From the NCBI GenBank assembly GCA_037039925.1, contig JAXRKP010000160.1, positions 294,501 through 358,500 of the forward strand: 64,000 bases of DNA, given 5' to 3'. The translations under genes and the position numbers were made by a program. This document shows positions 1 to 11,705 of the stretch, in pieces. The notes under the pieces were generated by a model. That model saw only the letters and a list, made by a program, of their open reading frames with translations. It did not search any database and was not told where the DNA came from. The stretch is from Doris montereyensis (Eukaryota; Mollusca; Gastropoda; Nudibranchia; Dorididae). Positions within the stretch are counted from its first letter, which is position 1, and every line of letters starts with the position of its first letter.

Positions 1-610
1 ACTGTTACTAAATGGTTAACCAATCAGAAAGCATTAAATTTTAAAAGAAAATTAAAAGAGGATTCATGAGTGTAAGACAGTAAGAGGGTAACAAGAAGGA
101 GAAATATTCAGGCCTCTCTTGATCCGTCCTTCCTTCCTGGCAAATGCCAGGCATCATGCTGAAAGGTTTGTAGCAGGCAAACGGTAAATTGTGTAAATCC
201 CGGGAGTAGCACTGAACAGAGTGCTTAACAAAACGGCATTTACTGGTCATAGCCTTACCAGGGTTAAGTTTAAGTGCGATTATGCCCAAAAACCAAGACC
301 CTACTTTTTATCTCACCCCATCATAAACAAAACAATCCCTTTTTATTATTTTCCTTGGGTAAACTCAACTACAGAAATCCTTCCGAATGACTAGATCTAG
401 AGACTAACTACTCAACTAGATCTAGAATCAAGCTTATAAAGTTACACAAGTATAATATAAAGTGCATATATATTCTAATTATAAAGAGAATTTTTAGATT
501 CTACAATGATCTGTGATTCGATCTAGGTTCTAGATCTAAAGAGAACTCTAGATCTAATTATAATAGAATCTAAATCTAAGCCAACTACTAAGACTATAAT
601 ATAACCCCAC
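1..610. other. Left-edge non-coding sequence
   Basis: No supportable coding sequence. If the FAM8A1-like exon at 611-1010 is real, this is the start of its first intron, because a GT donor follows that exon on the minus strand. The stretch 371-560 is rich in AGATCT and CTAGAT hexamers, a motif that recurs through the window. Confidence 0.5.
371..560. repeat. AGATCT/CTAGAT motif cluster
   Basis: Several overlapping copies of the palindromic hexamers AGATCT and TCTAGA occur in under 200 bases of AT-rich sequence. They are dispersed rather than a strict tandem array. The same motif forms a much denser tract at 51,655-51,985. Confidence 0.6.
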
Positions 611-1010
611 CTTGATTTCTCAAATTTGTTTGTGCTGTCTGTGACTGTCCATTAGGGTTGACAAAGTTTCCACTTTCATTTTGTCTTGCAGGTGGGTTTG
701 GTCGTCGACTAGCATAAGGATCTGGTCTAGATCGGACGAACTCGCCATGATTTGTTGCACAAAGTAGATTATTTGGGCCAAAGTTAGAAAAATATGCGAA
801 TTGTTGCATTTGAATTGCGAAATTTGAGGCAAACAAATGCATTGCATTTGACGAGTGGTATTGATGCATCCATTTTCGGAGATCTTGGGCGTATTCTCTA
901 GCATTACGATACGTTGGCTGTTCAATTGTCGTATCTACATTTTCAGAGATGCCCTGTTTCGTTTGGCAGTCTTTGAGAGGATCGTCTATTTGCTTCCCTG
1001 AAGCAGCCAT
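611..1010 (-). CDS. First coding exon of a FAM8A1-like protein (partial)
   Basis: A minus-strand frame starting with MAASGKQ reads 133 codons to a candidate splice donor (AAG then GTGGGG at 610-605) and one base into the next codon; reading on hits a stop at 594. The diagnostic part is a segment starting AREYAQDLRKWMHQYH, then a Gln/Phe-rich stretch and a Pro/Asn/Gln-rich tail. From memory this matches the N-terminal REY...W..Q region of FAM8A1, which precedes the RDD membrane domain. FAM8A1 is an ER membrane protein that helps assemble the HRD1 ubiquitin ligase for ER-associated degradation. The RDD membrane segments are not seen and would lie off the left edge. The start codon has A at -3 and G at +4, a good context. 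Identity is moderately supported; it could be another protein with a similar short motif. Confidence 0.5.
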
Positions 1011-1329
1011 ATTTGTTTACAGTCAATGGCTCGAAAAGCAACACGTATCGTAGGTTTCATTGATCTTACACAATGTATGGCATCACGGTAACGTGTACAC
1101 ATCCTAAATTGGGATAGTATATAGAACCGATTAATGAAATCTAAAAAATATAACAACAGCTCCACCCTGTTCAAAAGATTACTCAGATATATTTATTATT
1201 TGTGTTAATACCCTAAACCGAACGAATCGAAATACATGTAGTAACCACCCCTCCCCCTTATTACTACATGTCATGTGTAATTACTAGATCTAATTATAAT
1301 TCATCTATGTCAAATTAATGTCATTTTCC

Positions 1330-1850
1330 CTGCTGATAAAAGATTCATTTTCATGTTTCTTTCTATGTCATCGTGGTCCTCCTCTCCTAGTCCTGGTCCG
1401 TGTTGGCATCCTTCTATTTATCACTGTTCTGCTTAGATTTTGACGTCTCTTCGGATTTTCGAAATAATATCATTTCTTGTCTTCACGGTACATTGTATTC
1501 ACTATCACAAACCAATATTTTTCAAGCCCAATCATTCTCGTGAGCACGTGGTTTAAAGATATTTCTATAATATTTTTCGTTAAAAACTTGACATTGCCTT
1601 TTTTTTTTGGTGATAACATTGATTTATCATTCCTCACGGCCATCTGTTGCAGTTGGAAAACAAGTCCTCAAAAGTTTAAGGCTTGTTTTATTTTTTGGTT
1701 CCTCCTTATTATAATTATCTCATTTGTTTCGGTTTGCATAGCATCAAAATACACCCTTTTTAATTCTCTAGCAGTGTTTTCATTGTTTACCAGAACGGTT
1801 ATCAGATATTGGAATTCATATTACAGCCTCTATTATTTCGTTGTTTAAGT
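1330..1850 (-). pseudogene. Possible decayed minus-strand coding remnant
   Basis: On the minus strand, one frame reads about 170 codons with only two stops, both TGA. It includes segments such as VYFDAMQTETNEIIIIRR, VFQLQQMAVRNDKS and an Arg-rich tail. The composition looks more protein-like than the surrounding AT-rich DNA. I do not recognise the product. No splice sites, start or homologous domain can be argued, so this could be chance or a degraded retrocopy. Confidence 0.2.
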
Positions 1851-3250
1851 TTTATGTTTGAGTCTGTTTTCCATTGTTTGTGTTACATCGAAGAAAAGAT
1901 CGCATGCTTCAGTATGTATCTTCATTGACAATACTGATGTTTTGGGGTTTCCCGGTCCTTCTGGAGCTATGGGGAACAGTGACATCACCGTAATGTCTCC
2001 CCGAAGTTGTTAACGCTATCAAATGATGTCTCATGATGAAGGCTACTCAGCTCAGATTTACACAACAGGTGGGAGGGCGGGTGGGGGATGCGCTGTGTAT
2101 ATGCATATAATCACTGCGCTTATTATATTACAGCCTGTTGTTCACTGTAGAGATTCCTCAATTTAGTAGATAGGAAATCCCAATTCAATCATGTTTCCCC
2201 ATACTGGCCTTCTTGTTAGATCCAATGAAATGCTTTGGAGTACCGTACTGTAGTCAATGAAGTGGGCGTTATCAATTTATACTCTCTGCAGTTTTTAAGC
2301 ATGTTTCTTATTAATATTATGCTAAATATGTGGTATCATGTGCCCCTGCTTTGTCGAACACATGCATAGGCCAAGCTTATTTCTTACTTTTACGATATTT
2401 TTATAATGGTATGAGTTTAAATCTTGCCGGCGTGACCAATGATGGCCATTATAATTGTTATTAATGCATAATTTGAGGTATTCTTTTTTCTCTTTTTTTG
2501 TACGGTGGTATGAAATTGAATGTAAGGTTGATTGCCTCAAAGATGTTGGCCAAGTGCCACGCGTCTCCATGCTAAGTACATATTACATGGTATATTTAGA
2601 CATTTTCTTCTCCATTTCCCAAAATCAACTATCATGGGATCCCATCGTATCCAGGCATTAATTGTGTTTATTGTCCAGTGCATTTGATCTAGTAGTTCTT
2701 CGGGTTAGTTTTCGATGATCAATTCGTCCATGTTAATTACCTCTTCACTGGAACCATTACTGGTACTGAAAATAAAACATGAGTCTTCTTGCTTTTCTTA
2801 CAATCTGCAAACTGGTGGAACATCAAGGCAAAGGCATAAATTCATAGTCATAAAGAACAACAAAGTGAAGACTACACCAAAATGAAAAGTCCTGCTCACT
2901 TTTTCCGTGTTAAAGCTGATTCTTTTTTATTCTTTTTTCCTGTGTGGTTATTTTATATTTGTCAATCTTCGCCTTTAATGACATGGTAATGAAATATGTA
3001 GTATGGTTTACTTAAACTGTCGACACTCAACAAGTATATAAACAAGGAAGGCTATGTCTTGCCAAAACGCCAAATATAATTGAAAACTGAACAATTCTAT
3101 TCGTCTATGTGCCCTTGATGACTAACCTGCTTGCTGTTTTTATTCTTTTTTATTCTCATTTTTTGTATGCTTCATCTAAATCATATTTTAAATATCTTAT
3201 GTGTTTGATAATCTCTACGAGGGTTGACTTCATGCTGTACTATAAGTGAT
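1851..3250. other. Intergenic, nothing recognised
   Basis: AT-rich single-copy-looking sequence. Short open frames are present but none has recognisable motifs or exon structure. Confidence 0.5.
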
Positions 3251-3255
3251 ACAGC

Positions 3256-3270
3256 GGGGGGGGGGGGGGG
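3256..3270 (+). repeat. Poly-G run (15 nt)
   Basis: Uninterrupted run of 15 G. It could stall a polymerase or be miscounted by a sequencer. Similar mononucleotide runs occur near 38,476 (C) and 50,226 (A). Confidence 0.9.
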
Positions 3271-3944
3271 AGATGAATTCATGATTGATAGAGTGTCCGA
3301 TTTTATATAAGAAACAAATTAATGTCATGGCTTTAAGAGTGTTTTTTGTTGTTTGTTTGTTCTGGGGACTTGGTATTTTTCGTTGGGGGCGGAGGTTGTT
3401 TTCTGTTGCTTTGTTTTTGTTTTGTTTGTGGTTATTGTCTGTTTTAGATAGGGATTATAACATTATTTTAACAATATTAACACCGATGTAAGTTCCCTCA
3501 TCGCTGGATCAAATCAAACCACAACAAGGTCTAGTGCAAGCTAGCAAACACCAAATATTTTCTGAAAGGAGTGTAGGTATCGTTTAAGACAGTGGTATTT
3601 CCTTTCGTACACAAACATTTTCAAGTTCAGTTATTTAATGTCAAGAAACGTTTGCGGAACAGAGAAGACTCTTTGAACGCCTGCTACATAGATTATACCG
3701 GTAGCTGAAAATACCGTGTTGTGTTTCAAGATACATGTAGTTTTCTCACGAAGTTGGGTAGCGGGGTTCTAGCCCATGGACATTACGCGGGAGATCACTC
3801 ACTCACTCACCGTCGCTGTGGACTCAAGGAAGAAAGTAGCCGTTTACCAGATTGTACATACAATGGAAAGGTTTTACATAGCAAGCTGATACAAAATGTA
3901 TTTGGTACACAAGTCGGAACAACACAAGATTGATGTTGAGATCT
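3271..3944. other. Intergenic, nothing recognised
   Basis: No supportable gene. The tract ends where the GA-rich satellite begins. Confidence 0.5.
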
Positions 3945-4162
3945 CAGCGAGAGAGAGAGGGAGAGAGAGAGAGAGAGGAGGGAGGGAGGAGGGAGGGAGA
4001 GAGAGGGGCGAGAGAGAGGAGAGAGAGAAAAGAGAGAGAGAGAGTGGGGGAAGGGGAGAGCGAGAGAGGGGAGAGAGGGGGAGAGAGAAGGAGAGAGAAA
4101 AAGAGAGAGATAGAAGGGGAGAGAGAGAGAAGGAGAGAGAGAGAAAAGGAGGAGAGAGAGGT

Positions 4163-4239
<77 letters not shown>
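3945..4239 (+). repeat. (GA)n purine microsatellite, imperfect then perfect
   Basis: The first 210 bases are interrupted GA/GGGA repeats. The last 75 or so are nearly perfect (GA)n. Long open frames on both strands here encode only Arg/Glu or Ser/Leu repeats and are artefacts of the repeat. Confidence 0.95.
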
Positions 4240-4241
<2 letters not shown>

Positions 4242-4469
4242 AGATGACAATATAGATGACAATGTAATGGGTAGAGCTGGGCAAAGCTCAAGTTTTGACC
4301 AACCTTTAGGATCGACAATTAATGGGGATAAAGGACTAGGCCTAGATCATGGCTTGCCCGTTTGATGCTTTAGGCTTTCCCCTCCCAATAAGTCACAAAT
4401 CAAAGAATATCGCACTTTTTACTATGATTGGATTGGACGCCAATTAGATCTATGTGTAGTCTACATTTT

Positions 4470-4600
4470 TTCTTCCTGTTTGCTTTCTTTCTCATCAGTT
4501 CTCATTCTACCTTCTGGTGTATGGGTTTAGATGCCCGACAGTCCTAGTCCTGGTATGTTCTGTTTCATTCTGTGAAGGTTAAATAACGTATATATGCATT
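4470..4600 (-). mobile_element. LINE 3'-end fragment
   Basis: The segment containing CTCATTCTACCTTCTGGTGT matches, with differences, the 3' part of the LINE at 52,120-54,414 (near 52,140-52,230) and a fragment at 46,797-47,040. Only the terminal, non-coding part is present. Confidence 0.5.
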
Positions 4601-4927
4601 GCGCATCACACACGGGTATTAAACACACACACCATAATAAGACCATTAGTTTGATTATATGGCCATGTCTCCCGTTGTGAGAAAGGAGCATGAAATCTTC
4701 ATCGCCTTAAAAGACAACAAAAAACGAGAATATATATGATTGGGTGGTGATGGTGTTGGTGACGATAATGGGTTTTAAATGTAGAAGTTGATCATTTGAC
4801 ATGAGAATGAAACATAAAATATACGAGGGAAGTACTAGGTAAGTGTTATAATTGTGAATGAATTCATTTTTAGTAATATTCGATAGTAGGCTACTAACAT
4901 GATTTGACTCATTGTAAGCTGAATACA

Positions 4928-5098
<171 letters not shown>

Positions 5099-5135
5099 AT
5101 ATATGATAAATTCACACAAATTAGTAAACATGTAT

Positions 5136-5262
5136 AAAAAATAGATAGGCCTAATGGTATAAAAAAACAGATAGGCCTAATAGTATAAAAATAGATAGGT
5201 ATAAAAAAATAGATAGGCCTAATGGTATAAAAACTAGATAGGCTTAATGGTATAATTTTTAG
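5136..5262 (+). repeat. Degenerate tandem repeat, about 26 bp unit
   Basis: Around five units built on AGATAGGCCTAATGGTATAA occur in a row, with length differences in the A-runs and one shortened unit. Confidence 0.8.
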
Positions 5263-5610
5263 AATGGAAGAGGCAGCCGAGGAGGACTAACTTGTATTTT
5301 CTAAAAATATACTCCAGACGTCTCTCATCGTGAACACAAAAGAGCCACATTGGGGAGAAGTCAAAAGTGCAAAAAGTGACTGCTCCATCAATAAAGGCAG
5401 AACAAACACGTGACGCTTTGGGTATAACTCTTAGTCAGATAACAAACAAGGAATATATAGAATTATACAATTATTAGATCTAGGTCTAGATGCAGATATG
5501 GTGGCAATAAAGCAGATAGATAACTTAACAACAACGAGATAGCAATTACTTAATTAGGCCTGCCCTCCATTTTTTTCATGGTCCTGAGCTATCTTTTCTT
5601 GCTCCTGTCA

Positions 5611-5849
5611 GTCGCACCCCATCTTCGTTGCTTTTACCTTACCTCCTGCCAGTCGCTTACCTCCTGCCAGTCGCACCCTATCTTCGTTGTTTTTATCTCC
5701 TGTCAGTCGCACCCCATCTTCGTTGCTTTTCCCTCCTGCCAGTCGCACCCCATCTTCGTTGTTTTTACCTCCTGCCAGTCGCACCCCATCTTCGTTGTTT
5801 TTACCTCCTGCCAGTCGCACCCCATCTTCGTTGCTTTTACCTCCAGGTC
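5611..5849 (+). repeat. 36-bp minisatellite
   Basis: Units beginning GTCGCACCCCATCTTCGTTG start at 5,611, 5,670, 5,706, 5,742, 5,778 and 5,814, with a shortened unit at 5,652. The last five starts are exactly 36 bases apart. Because 36 is a multiple of three, all frames stay open, which creates spurious repeat ORFs on both strands. There are no spacers between units, so this is not a CRISPR array. Confidence 0.95.
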
Positions 5850-6074
5850 CCTACGCCATGCGCTCGGTGGTCTTCCTATCTTTCTTTTCCCCTGCGGATT
5901 CCAGGTCAGAGCCTGCCTAGTGGTGTTTTGTTTAGGCTTTCTCAGAGTGGGACCTATCTACCGCTATTTCTCTTTTAATGTCTTCCTCACCGAAAGTTTG
6001 GAGCTTCTTTCCAAATGTCTCTGTTGCTAGTGGTGTCAGGCCAGTACATTCGGAAGATATTTCGTAAGCTTCAC

Positions 6075-8240
6075 TATGGTTGATTTTTAAATTCTCTAGG
6101 CCTCTGCTCCATACGAAAGGACATATTTGATATTCGAACTAAAGAGGCAGAGTTTGGTGTTTGTGGAGATTATTCGGGACTTCCAGGCATTTTTGAACAG
6201 CATGTAGGCTGCTCTTGCTTTCCCGATTCTTCTTTTCAGACCCACGTCTGTTCCTCCTTGCCGATCGATGACGCTGCCCAAGTGTGTGAATGTGCTGATC
6301 TCTTCAAGGGGGGTTCCGTCTAGAGTATTCTTCATTGACTCGGTTTATTTTCAGCAATTGGGTCTTGTTTGGATGAATGTGGAGACCAATCTGAGCTGCA
6401 TAGGAGGCTCGTGTTGAGGTCTTATCCTGTATCTGTTGTTGAGTATGGGATAGCAGAGCGAGGTCATGATATGCAAAATCCAGGTCATCAAGCTGGGACC
6501 ACAGAGCCCGCTTAATCAAATGCCATTCTTCTGATCTTCTGTGATTATTTTCATCACCCAGTCGAGGGTCAGTACAAACAATAATGATGGAAGAAGGCAT
6601 ACCTGGCGCATCCCGGTCTTTACCTGAAAGCGACGGGTCACTTATTCTCCCTGGACAACTTGGCACGTTACTCCATACGACGTCTTTATCAAGTTAGCAA
6701 TTATGGTTGGAATACCATAATGTTACAAGAGCTGCCATAAATCTTTTCTGTCCAAGTCGTCGAAGGCTTTTGGGAAATCAACAAAGTTGACGTACAGTGG
6801 TGTGTTCCATTCCAAAGTTTGTTCGACGATGATTCGGTGGATGGTAATCTGATCTGTGCAGGAACGATCTTGCCTAAACCCTGCTTATTGATCTACACCA
6901 TCCTTCATCCTCTCCAGCAGTATACAGTTGAAAACCTTCCCTGTGACTGACGGGAAATTAATGCCTCTGTAGTTGTCACAACTGTTCTGATCTCCTTTCT
7001 TGGGTATTTTAATTACGTGGCCTTCTTTCCAGTCTCCCAGCTCTTCCTATTTATCCCACGGTATTTTCGAACAGCGGCAAGAGTATGTCTACAGAAGTTT
7101 CAATGTCTGCTTTCAGGGCCTCCAAAGGGATTGCAATAGGGCCTGCTGCCTTGCCGTTTTTCATTCTCTTTATGGCACCGATGATTTCGGCCCTATTTGG
7201 TTTCTCGCAGTTTATAGACAGATTTATTTCTGCTGCGGGAATACACGGAGGGTCATGTGGTGCTGGCCTGTTGAGTAAATCTTCAAAATGTTCCGTCCAT
7301 CTGTTAAGTTGTTCCTCCTTGTTTGTGATGACCTTTCCTTGCTTGTCCTTTGATCTGATGCTATATATACTTCATCCGTCCCTCTTCTCAACTTAATCCT
7401 GAAGTGACCGTCTCAATTTTTCTCCTTATGCAGATATTGTCTATTTGGTTTTGCTGTTGAGAGGTATGGTGATACCAACATTGCCTTGTGTATCCTCTTG
7501 TGCTGCGAGTCGCTTCCCATTTTCATTAATTTCTCCAAGTGCATGTGTGCCCATCACATCTTCGTAGCCTCTGTTGTCAGGTTCCACTTTGTTATTGAGA
7601 TCTCAGATGAGGATTGTGATGTCTTTCTCTCTAAGGTTGTTCAGTATTTTTCTGTAACCGGCTGTAAACATTCTATTCATGTTCCTCCTCATGGTCATTG
7701 GTTGGTGTATAGCATTGCACAATATTCAGCTTGATGTTTTTTTCTTTGTTCAGAAGCTTGCTGTTATAATCCTTGAGTCTTGTGCTTCCCATCTGATCAG
7801 AGCTTTTTCAGCCTACTTTGATAGCATAATTGCTACTCCTTCTGTGTGAGATGCATTTTCTTCTTCATCGCCCGAATACAAAAATGCCTCTTCTGAAGAC
7901 AGTCTTATCTGTTCTGGCTGTAGCCATCTTGTCTCACTAAGTCCAAGTAATGCAATGTTGAAGTTATGTATCTCTGCTGCCACTTGTTTAGACTTTCCGG
8001 CCTCATACATGGTTCTAATGTTCTACCAACCGATGATAAGGGATTTCCTGGTTGACAGAAGGGGGTCAGCGCTGAAGTTTCCTTTCGACTTTCGCTCCAA
8101 CCCCACTACTGCAGACCCTTCTCCTTCGGGGAACGTAAAATATTTGACACTTTTACGGGGTGAGGTTGCTGGCCTTATGCCCAACCCCAGCCTGTGGTAT
8201 TGGGATTTTGTTTGGAGATTCACTCCTAGACAGGCTGTTC
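6075..8240 (-). mobile_element. Non-LTR retrotransposon (RTE-like), degraded
   Basis: The minus strand carries an apurinic-endonuclease segment at 8,010-7,813 (TMYEAGK, LLGLSETRW, YSGDEEENASHTEGVA), then reverse-transcriptase pieces at 6,666-6,304 and a C-terminal piece at 6,335-6,096 (STFTHLGSVIDRQGGTD, RIGKARAAYMLFKNAWKS, YVLSYGAEA). Order and spacing fit one endonuclease-RT polyprotein reading from about 8.2 kb down to 6.1 kb. Frame changes and stops show it is inactive. The endonuclease and HLGSVIDRQGGTD signatures are typical of abundant RTE-type elements in molluscs and flatworms; the clade is inferred. Confidence 0.85.
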
Positions 8241-8433
8241 TCTCGAGTTCGTGAGTCCCATCGTCCCATAGTTTGAAATCAGAGTTTTCCTTCTCCTAGA
8301 CGAACAGTCTTCCCAGTCCAACGAGTTCCATCTACCCGGGATAAGGAGGCTTTGTCATTGGCCCCTCCCATTCGCCAAGTCATTGAGCTATTAGACTATT
8401 TGAACAAAGTGAAGGTTCCACCCATTCACTTCA

Positions 8434-9722
8434 ACCTCCTCTCTTATATCAACACTAGAGTCGATAGCTAAATCAATAGATGACAAAAAACAGGTTGACC
8501 TACTAATCCTTGATTTTAGTAAGGCTTTTGACACTGTACCCCACCAACGCCTCCTCCAAAAACTAGAGAATTATGGAATAAGAAACACCAACGTTATATC
8601 CGATAATGAAACAAACAACCAACAGCTCCTGAAGTGGTTTGAAAGTTGGCTCCGTGGTAGGACACAAAGAGTAATCCTAGAAGGAAAATCAAGCGAACCT
8701 TGTCATGTCCTATCTGGAGTCCCCCAGGGCACAGTCCTTGGACCTCTTTGTTTTTTAATATTCATAAATGATCTTGGGAAAAATATGTCCCCTGATACAA
8801 ATCTTAAACTGTTTGCGGACGACAGCCTGTTGTTTCGAGAAATAACAAACAAAGCCAGTGCAGAAAACCTTCAAAGAGATCTGTCAACCCTTGAAAAATG
8901 GACTGAAGAGTGGCATATGAAATTCCATCCATCAAAGTGCTATGTGATGAACGTTACACCAAAACGAAAGCCAGTCATATATGATTATACCCTCATGAAC
9001 GAGCATCTGGAACACGTTCAAAGCATACCATATCTGGGAGTCCGTCTCAACAACAAACTCCAATGGGATGATCATATAAATGAAATCACATCAAAAGCAA
9101 ATAGATGCCTTGGGTTTATCCACCGAAACCTGCGTCAATGCCCCATGCAAATTAAATCTCAGGCATACACAGCACTTGTTAGGCCGACGCTAGAATACGC
9201 TAGTGCTGCATGGGATCCACACCACCAATACCAAATTGACCAAATTGAAAAGGTACAGAGACGGGCAGCGCGAGTTGTAAAAAAATGCTGGTCAAGAGAA
9301 CAAGGATGCGTGACTCAAGCATTACAGGAACTTAACTGGTCTTCTCTGAAACCCGCCGAAAACACTCTCGCCTCATACATATTTACAAAGCAATAAACAC
9401 AGACACATCAACCGTGAAAATCCCAACTTATTTTTCTCAACGCAACAATGAATATACTCGCTCAACAAGAAATCATCACCAGCAAAAATTCATCAACCCA
9501 CATACCCGGACCAACATTTACAAACACAGCTTTTTCCCTCAAACCATCTGCGAGTGGAATGCCCTGCCAAATAGAGTCATCAACAGCTTATCTGTTGACC
9601 AATTTAAACGTGTGCTTGGACGTGAAAATGTGTGAACATGAACTGTGAAGTGTAACACTATATTCGCATTCATGGGCAAAATGCCTTTTGCGAATTATCA
9701 ATTCTGATTCTGATTCTGATGA
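8434..9722 (+). mobile_element. Non-LTR retrotransposon, 5'-truncated (CR1/Jockey-type RT)
   Basis: One frame stays open from about 8,440 to 9,396 and carries reverse-transcriptase motifs in order: LILDFSKAFDTVPH, SGVPQGTVLGPLCF, the catalytic FADD at 8,813-8,824, YLGVRLNNKLQWDDHI and RPTLEYASAAWDPH. The frame breaks near 9,350 at a C-run. A second frame, 9,396-9,635, carries the usual C-terminal end (EWNALPNRVINS). The element ends in TTCTGA repeats at about 9,697-9,720, a typical 3' microsatellite tail. The 5' end, including any endonuclease, is missing. Apart from the single break it is well preserved, so it is probably a young copy. Confidence 0.9.
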
Positions 9723-10286
9723 TCAACCGCCTGCTTTGCAGGTTATATATCTTTATATGCAGCTAGCTATCCACCACATACGCTCTTGCTGGGTTGAGGT
9801 CTGTCGCCCCGGGCGTTGACATCCCAGAAAGAGATGGCAATACAAACTATCTAAATAGCCGTAAACAACATTGTCTGCTGTATGGCTACCGGTGCCATAT
9901 CTATATCTAGATTCTCTAGCTCTAATAAATGTATAAATCTAGATCTTCCTTGTTTGTTGTTTGACGAAGGATTATATCCGGAACGTCGCATATTTGTTCT
10001 GGTGGAGTTGTTACTCTTTGTCGTTTATCACTTTTGGCTTCACTCCACTGTGGTTCTTTTGTGTTATTTGCGGCTATTTAGATAGTTCGCACTGCCAGTT
10101 GCCACATCTCTTTGTTATGATGGGTTATACCATCCGAAACGTCACTTGTTTTTTCTGTCTGTATTGGTGGATATATCACTTCTTGTCGTTTATCACTTTA
10201 GTGTCCCATCGTTGGCATGACACATGGGCTTGGTTGTTCGTCGGTCTTTTTGACAAAACATACACTATGAAAGCAAAATAATATTT
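9723..10286. other. Intergenic, nothing recognised
   Basis: Short open frames with Phe/Leu/Cys-rich composition are present on the plus strand, but no motif or splice structure supports a gene. Confidence 0.5.
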
Positions 10287-10427
10287 ATGAAAATTGTAGT
10301 AGTGATAGTGATAATAAGGATGATAATAATAAAGACGATAATAATAATAATAATAAAAATAAGGATGATAATAATAATAATAACAATAATTATAATAATA
10401 ATTACAATGATAATAATAATGTTAATG

Positions 10428-10476
<49 letters not shown>

Positions 10477-10482
10477 GAAAAT

Positions 10483-10564
<82 letters not shown>

Positions 10565-10565
10565 G
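10287..10565 (+). repeat. (ATAATG/AAT)n, (AG)n and G-run low-complexity block
   Basis: About 200 bases of AAT/GATAAT repeats are followed by about 65 bases of perfect (AG)n and then a 13-base G run. It has no coding meaning. Confidence 0.95.
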
Positions 10566-11138
10566 ATTTTCAGTTGATGTTATTAAAGTTCAAATTTCTT
10601 ATAATGACCGCCCTAAAAACAAAGCAATATAGATCTAGCTAAAAACAAAAAAAAACCCAGCTAAAATAATTTTAGCATGTATCGCGATGACCATCTGGCA
10701 AGTTCGCGCCCTATGAATCGTCTTCGCTTGTCCATAGCACGTCTGTAATTTGTAAACTACGATTCGATAAATCTAGGAACGTTCCTAAGTCTGAAATAAG
10801 ATTGTATGAATGTATGCCTGTTCTCACTAAAGGAACACGCCCGAAAAGCCCCGAGAGGTTTGTATTATTTATTAAACACGGCATATTATCTAAAATTTGA
10901 ATAATTTGAGACACTTCTGTTCGGTTTGCCCTAGATCTATTGATCGTATGACTATTATCATCTATAATCCAAGTCAACAACAGGTGTTCGTTCAGATGTA
11001 GATCTAGTCTAGATCGATAGACCGACTTGTTGAAAGTCGTTGCACAAGGTGTAATAAGCATCCCCATAGGTTTTTCTCCTAGTCAGCCGAGGCAAATAAT
11101 TTTTTGATATCTTTACCAAGTAAAGTTTAAGGGTGTCA
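10566..11138. other. Intergenic; one unassigned minus-strand ORF
   Basis: A 118-codon minus-strand frame at 11,067-10,711 has a mixed, protein-like composition (for example LLLTWIIDDNSHTINRSRAN) but no family I can name. It has no supporting neighbours or splice sites. It may be chance or part of the repeat element to its right. Confidence 0.25.
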
Positions 11139-11705
11139 TTATTCGGACCTGTGTCCCAATAGTGTGGGTGTTTATTCGGACCCGCGTGTCCCAATAGTGT
11201 GGGTTTTATTCGGACACACAGATCTAGAATCTATGTCTAAAAGTATATTTTTTTTAGAGAATTGAAGTTGACACGTAATTTCAGTTTCAATCGTGGCGAA
11301 GCAAGGCCATCTTGACGGCCTTGAGCGAAGTCGACATCTATTTTTAGCGGTCATATTTCGTTCCGGAAAAAAAAAGTAAACGGAAACCTTTCATACCTTC
11401 CGGTGAACTCATTTTCGGGAGCACGGGTCACGATTTTTATTACCCATTTTAAGTATTTTTTAATAGGTAAATATCCCAGTAGGTGCTACACTACGTTATT
11501 AATGTTATGGAGTAGGCTAACGGGAAAGTTATTGGATTTTGGGACATGGGTGGTACCGGCACTTAAACAATAGATCTAATAATATTGTTCTGGGCATGCA
11601 CGGTTTAGGTTAGGTTATGACGTCATTTTACATAAATAGTCCGTGTCCTAATAGGCCCAGCGTGTCCGAATAGTGTGGGTGTTTATTGGGACCCGGTCCG
11701 AATAA
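11139..11705. mobile_element. Putative non-autonomous element with inverted GTCCNAATA clusters
   Basis: The outermost ends are a perfect 11-bp inverted pair, TTATTCGGACC at 11,139 and GGTCCGAATAA at 11,695-11,705. Inside each end the 9-mer GTCCNAATA or its complement recurs: five times at 11,140-11,215 and four times at 11,645-11,704, in alternating orientation. About 430 bases of ordinary sequence lie between. No clear target-site duplication is visible. It may be a MITE with complex ends. Confidence 0.5.

Noticed and set aside
3807..4318. Overlapping ORFs of more than 100 codons on both strands
   Set aside because: They encode only Arg/Glu or Ser/Leu repeats from the GA microsatellite.
5611..5849. 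Possible CRISPR-like array
   Set aside because: Units are back to back without spacers, and the DNA is animal nuclear DNA.
7000..8254. Plus-strand ORFs of 80-100 codons
   Set aside because: They lie antisense to the endonuclease/RT frames of the minus-strand LINE and have no motifs of their own.
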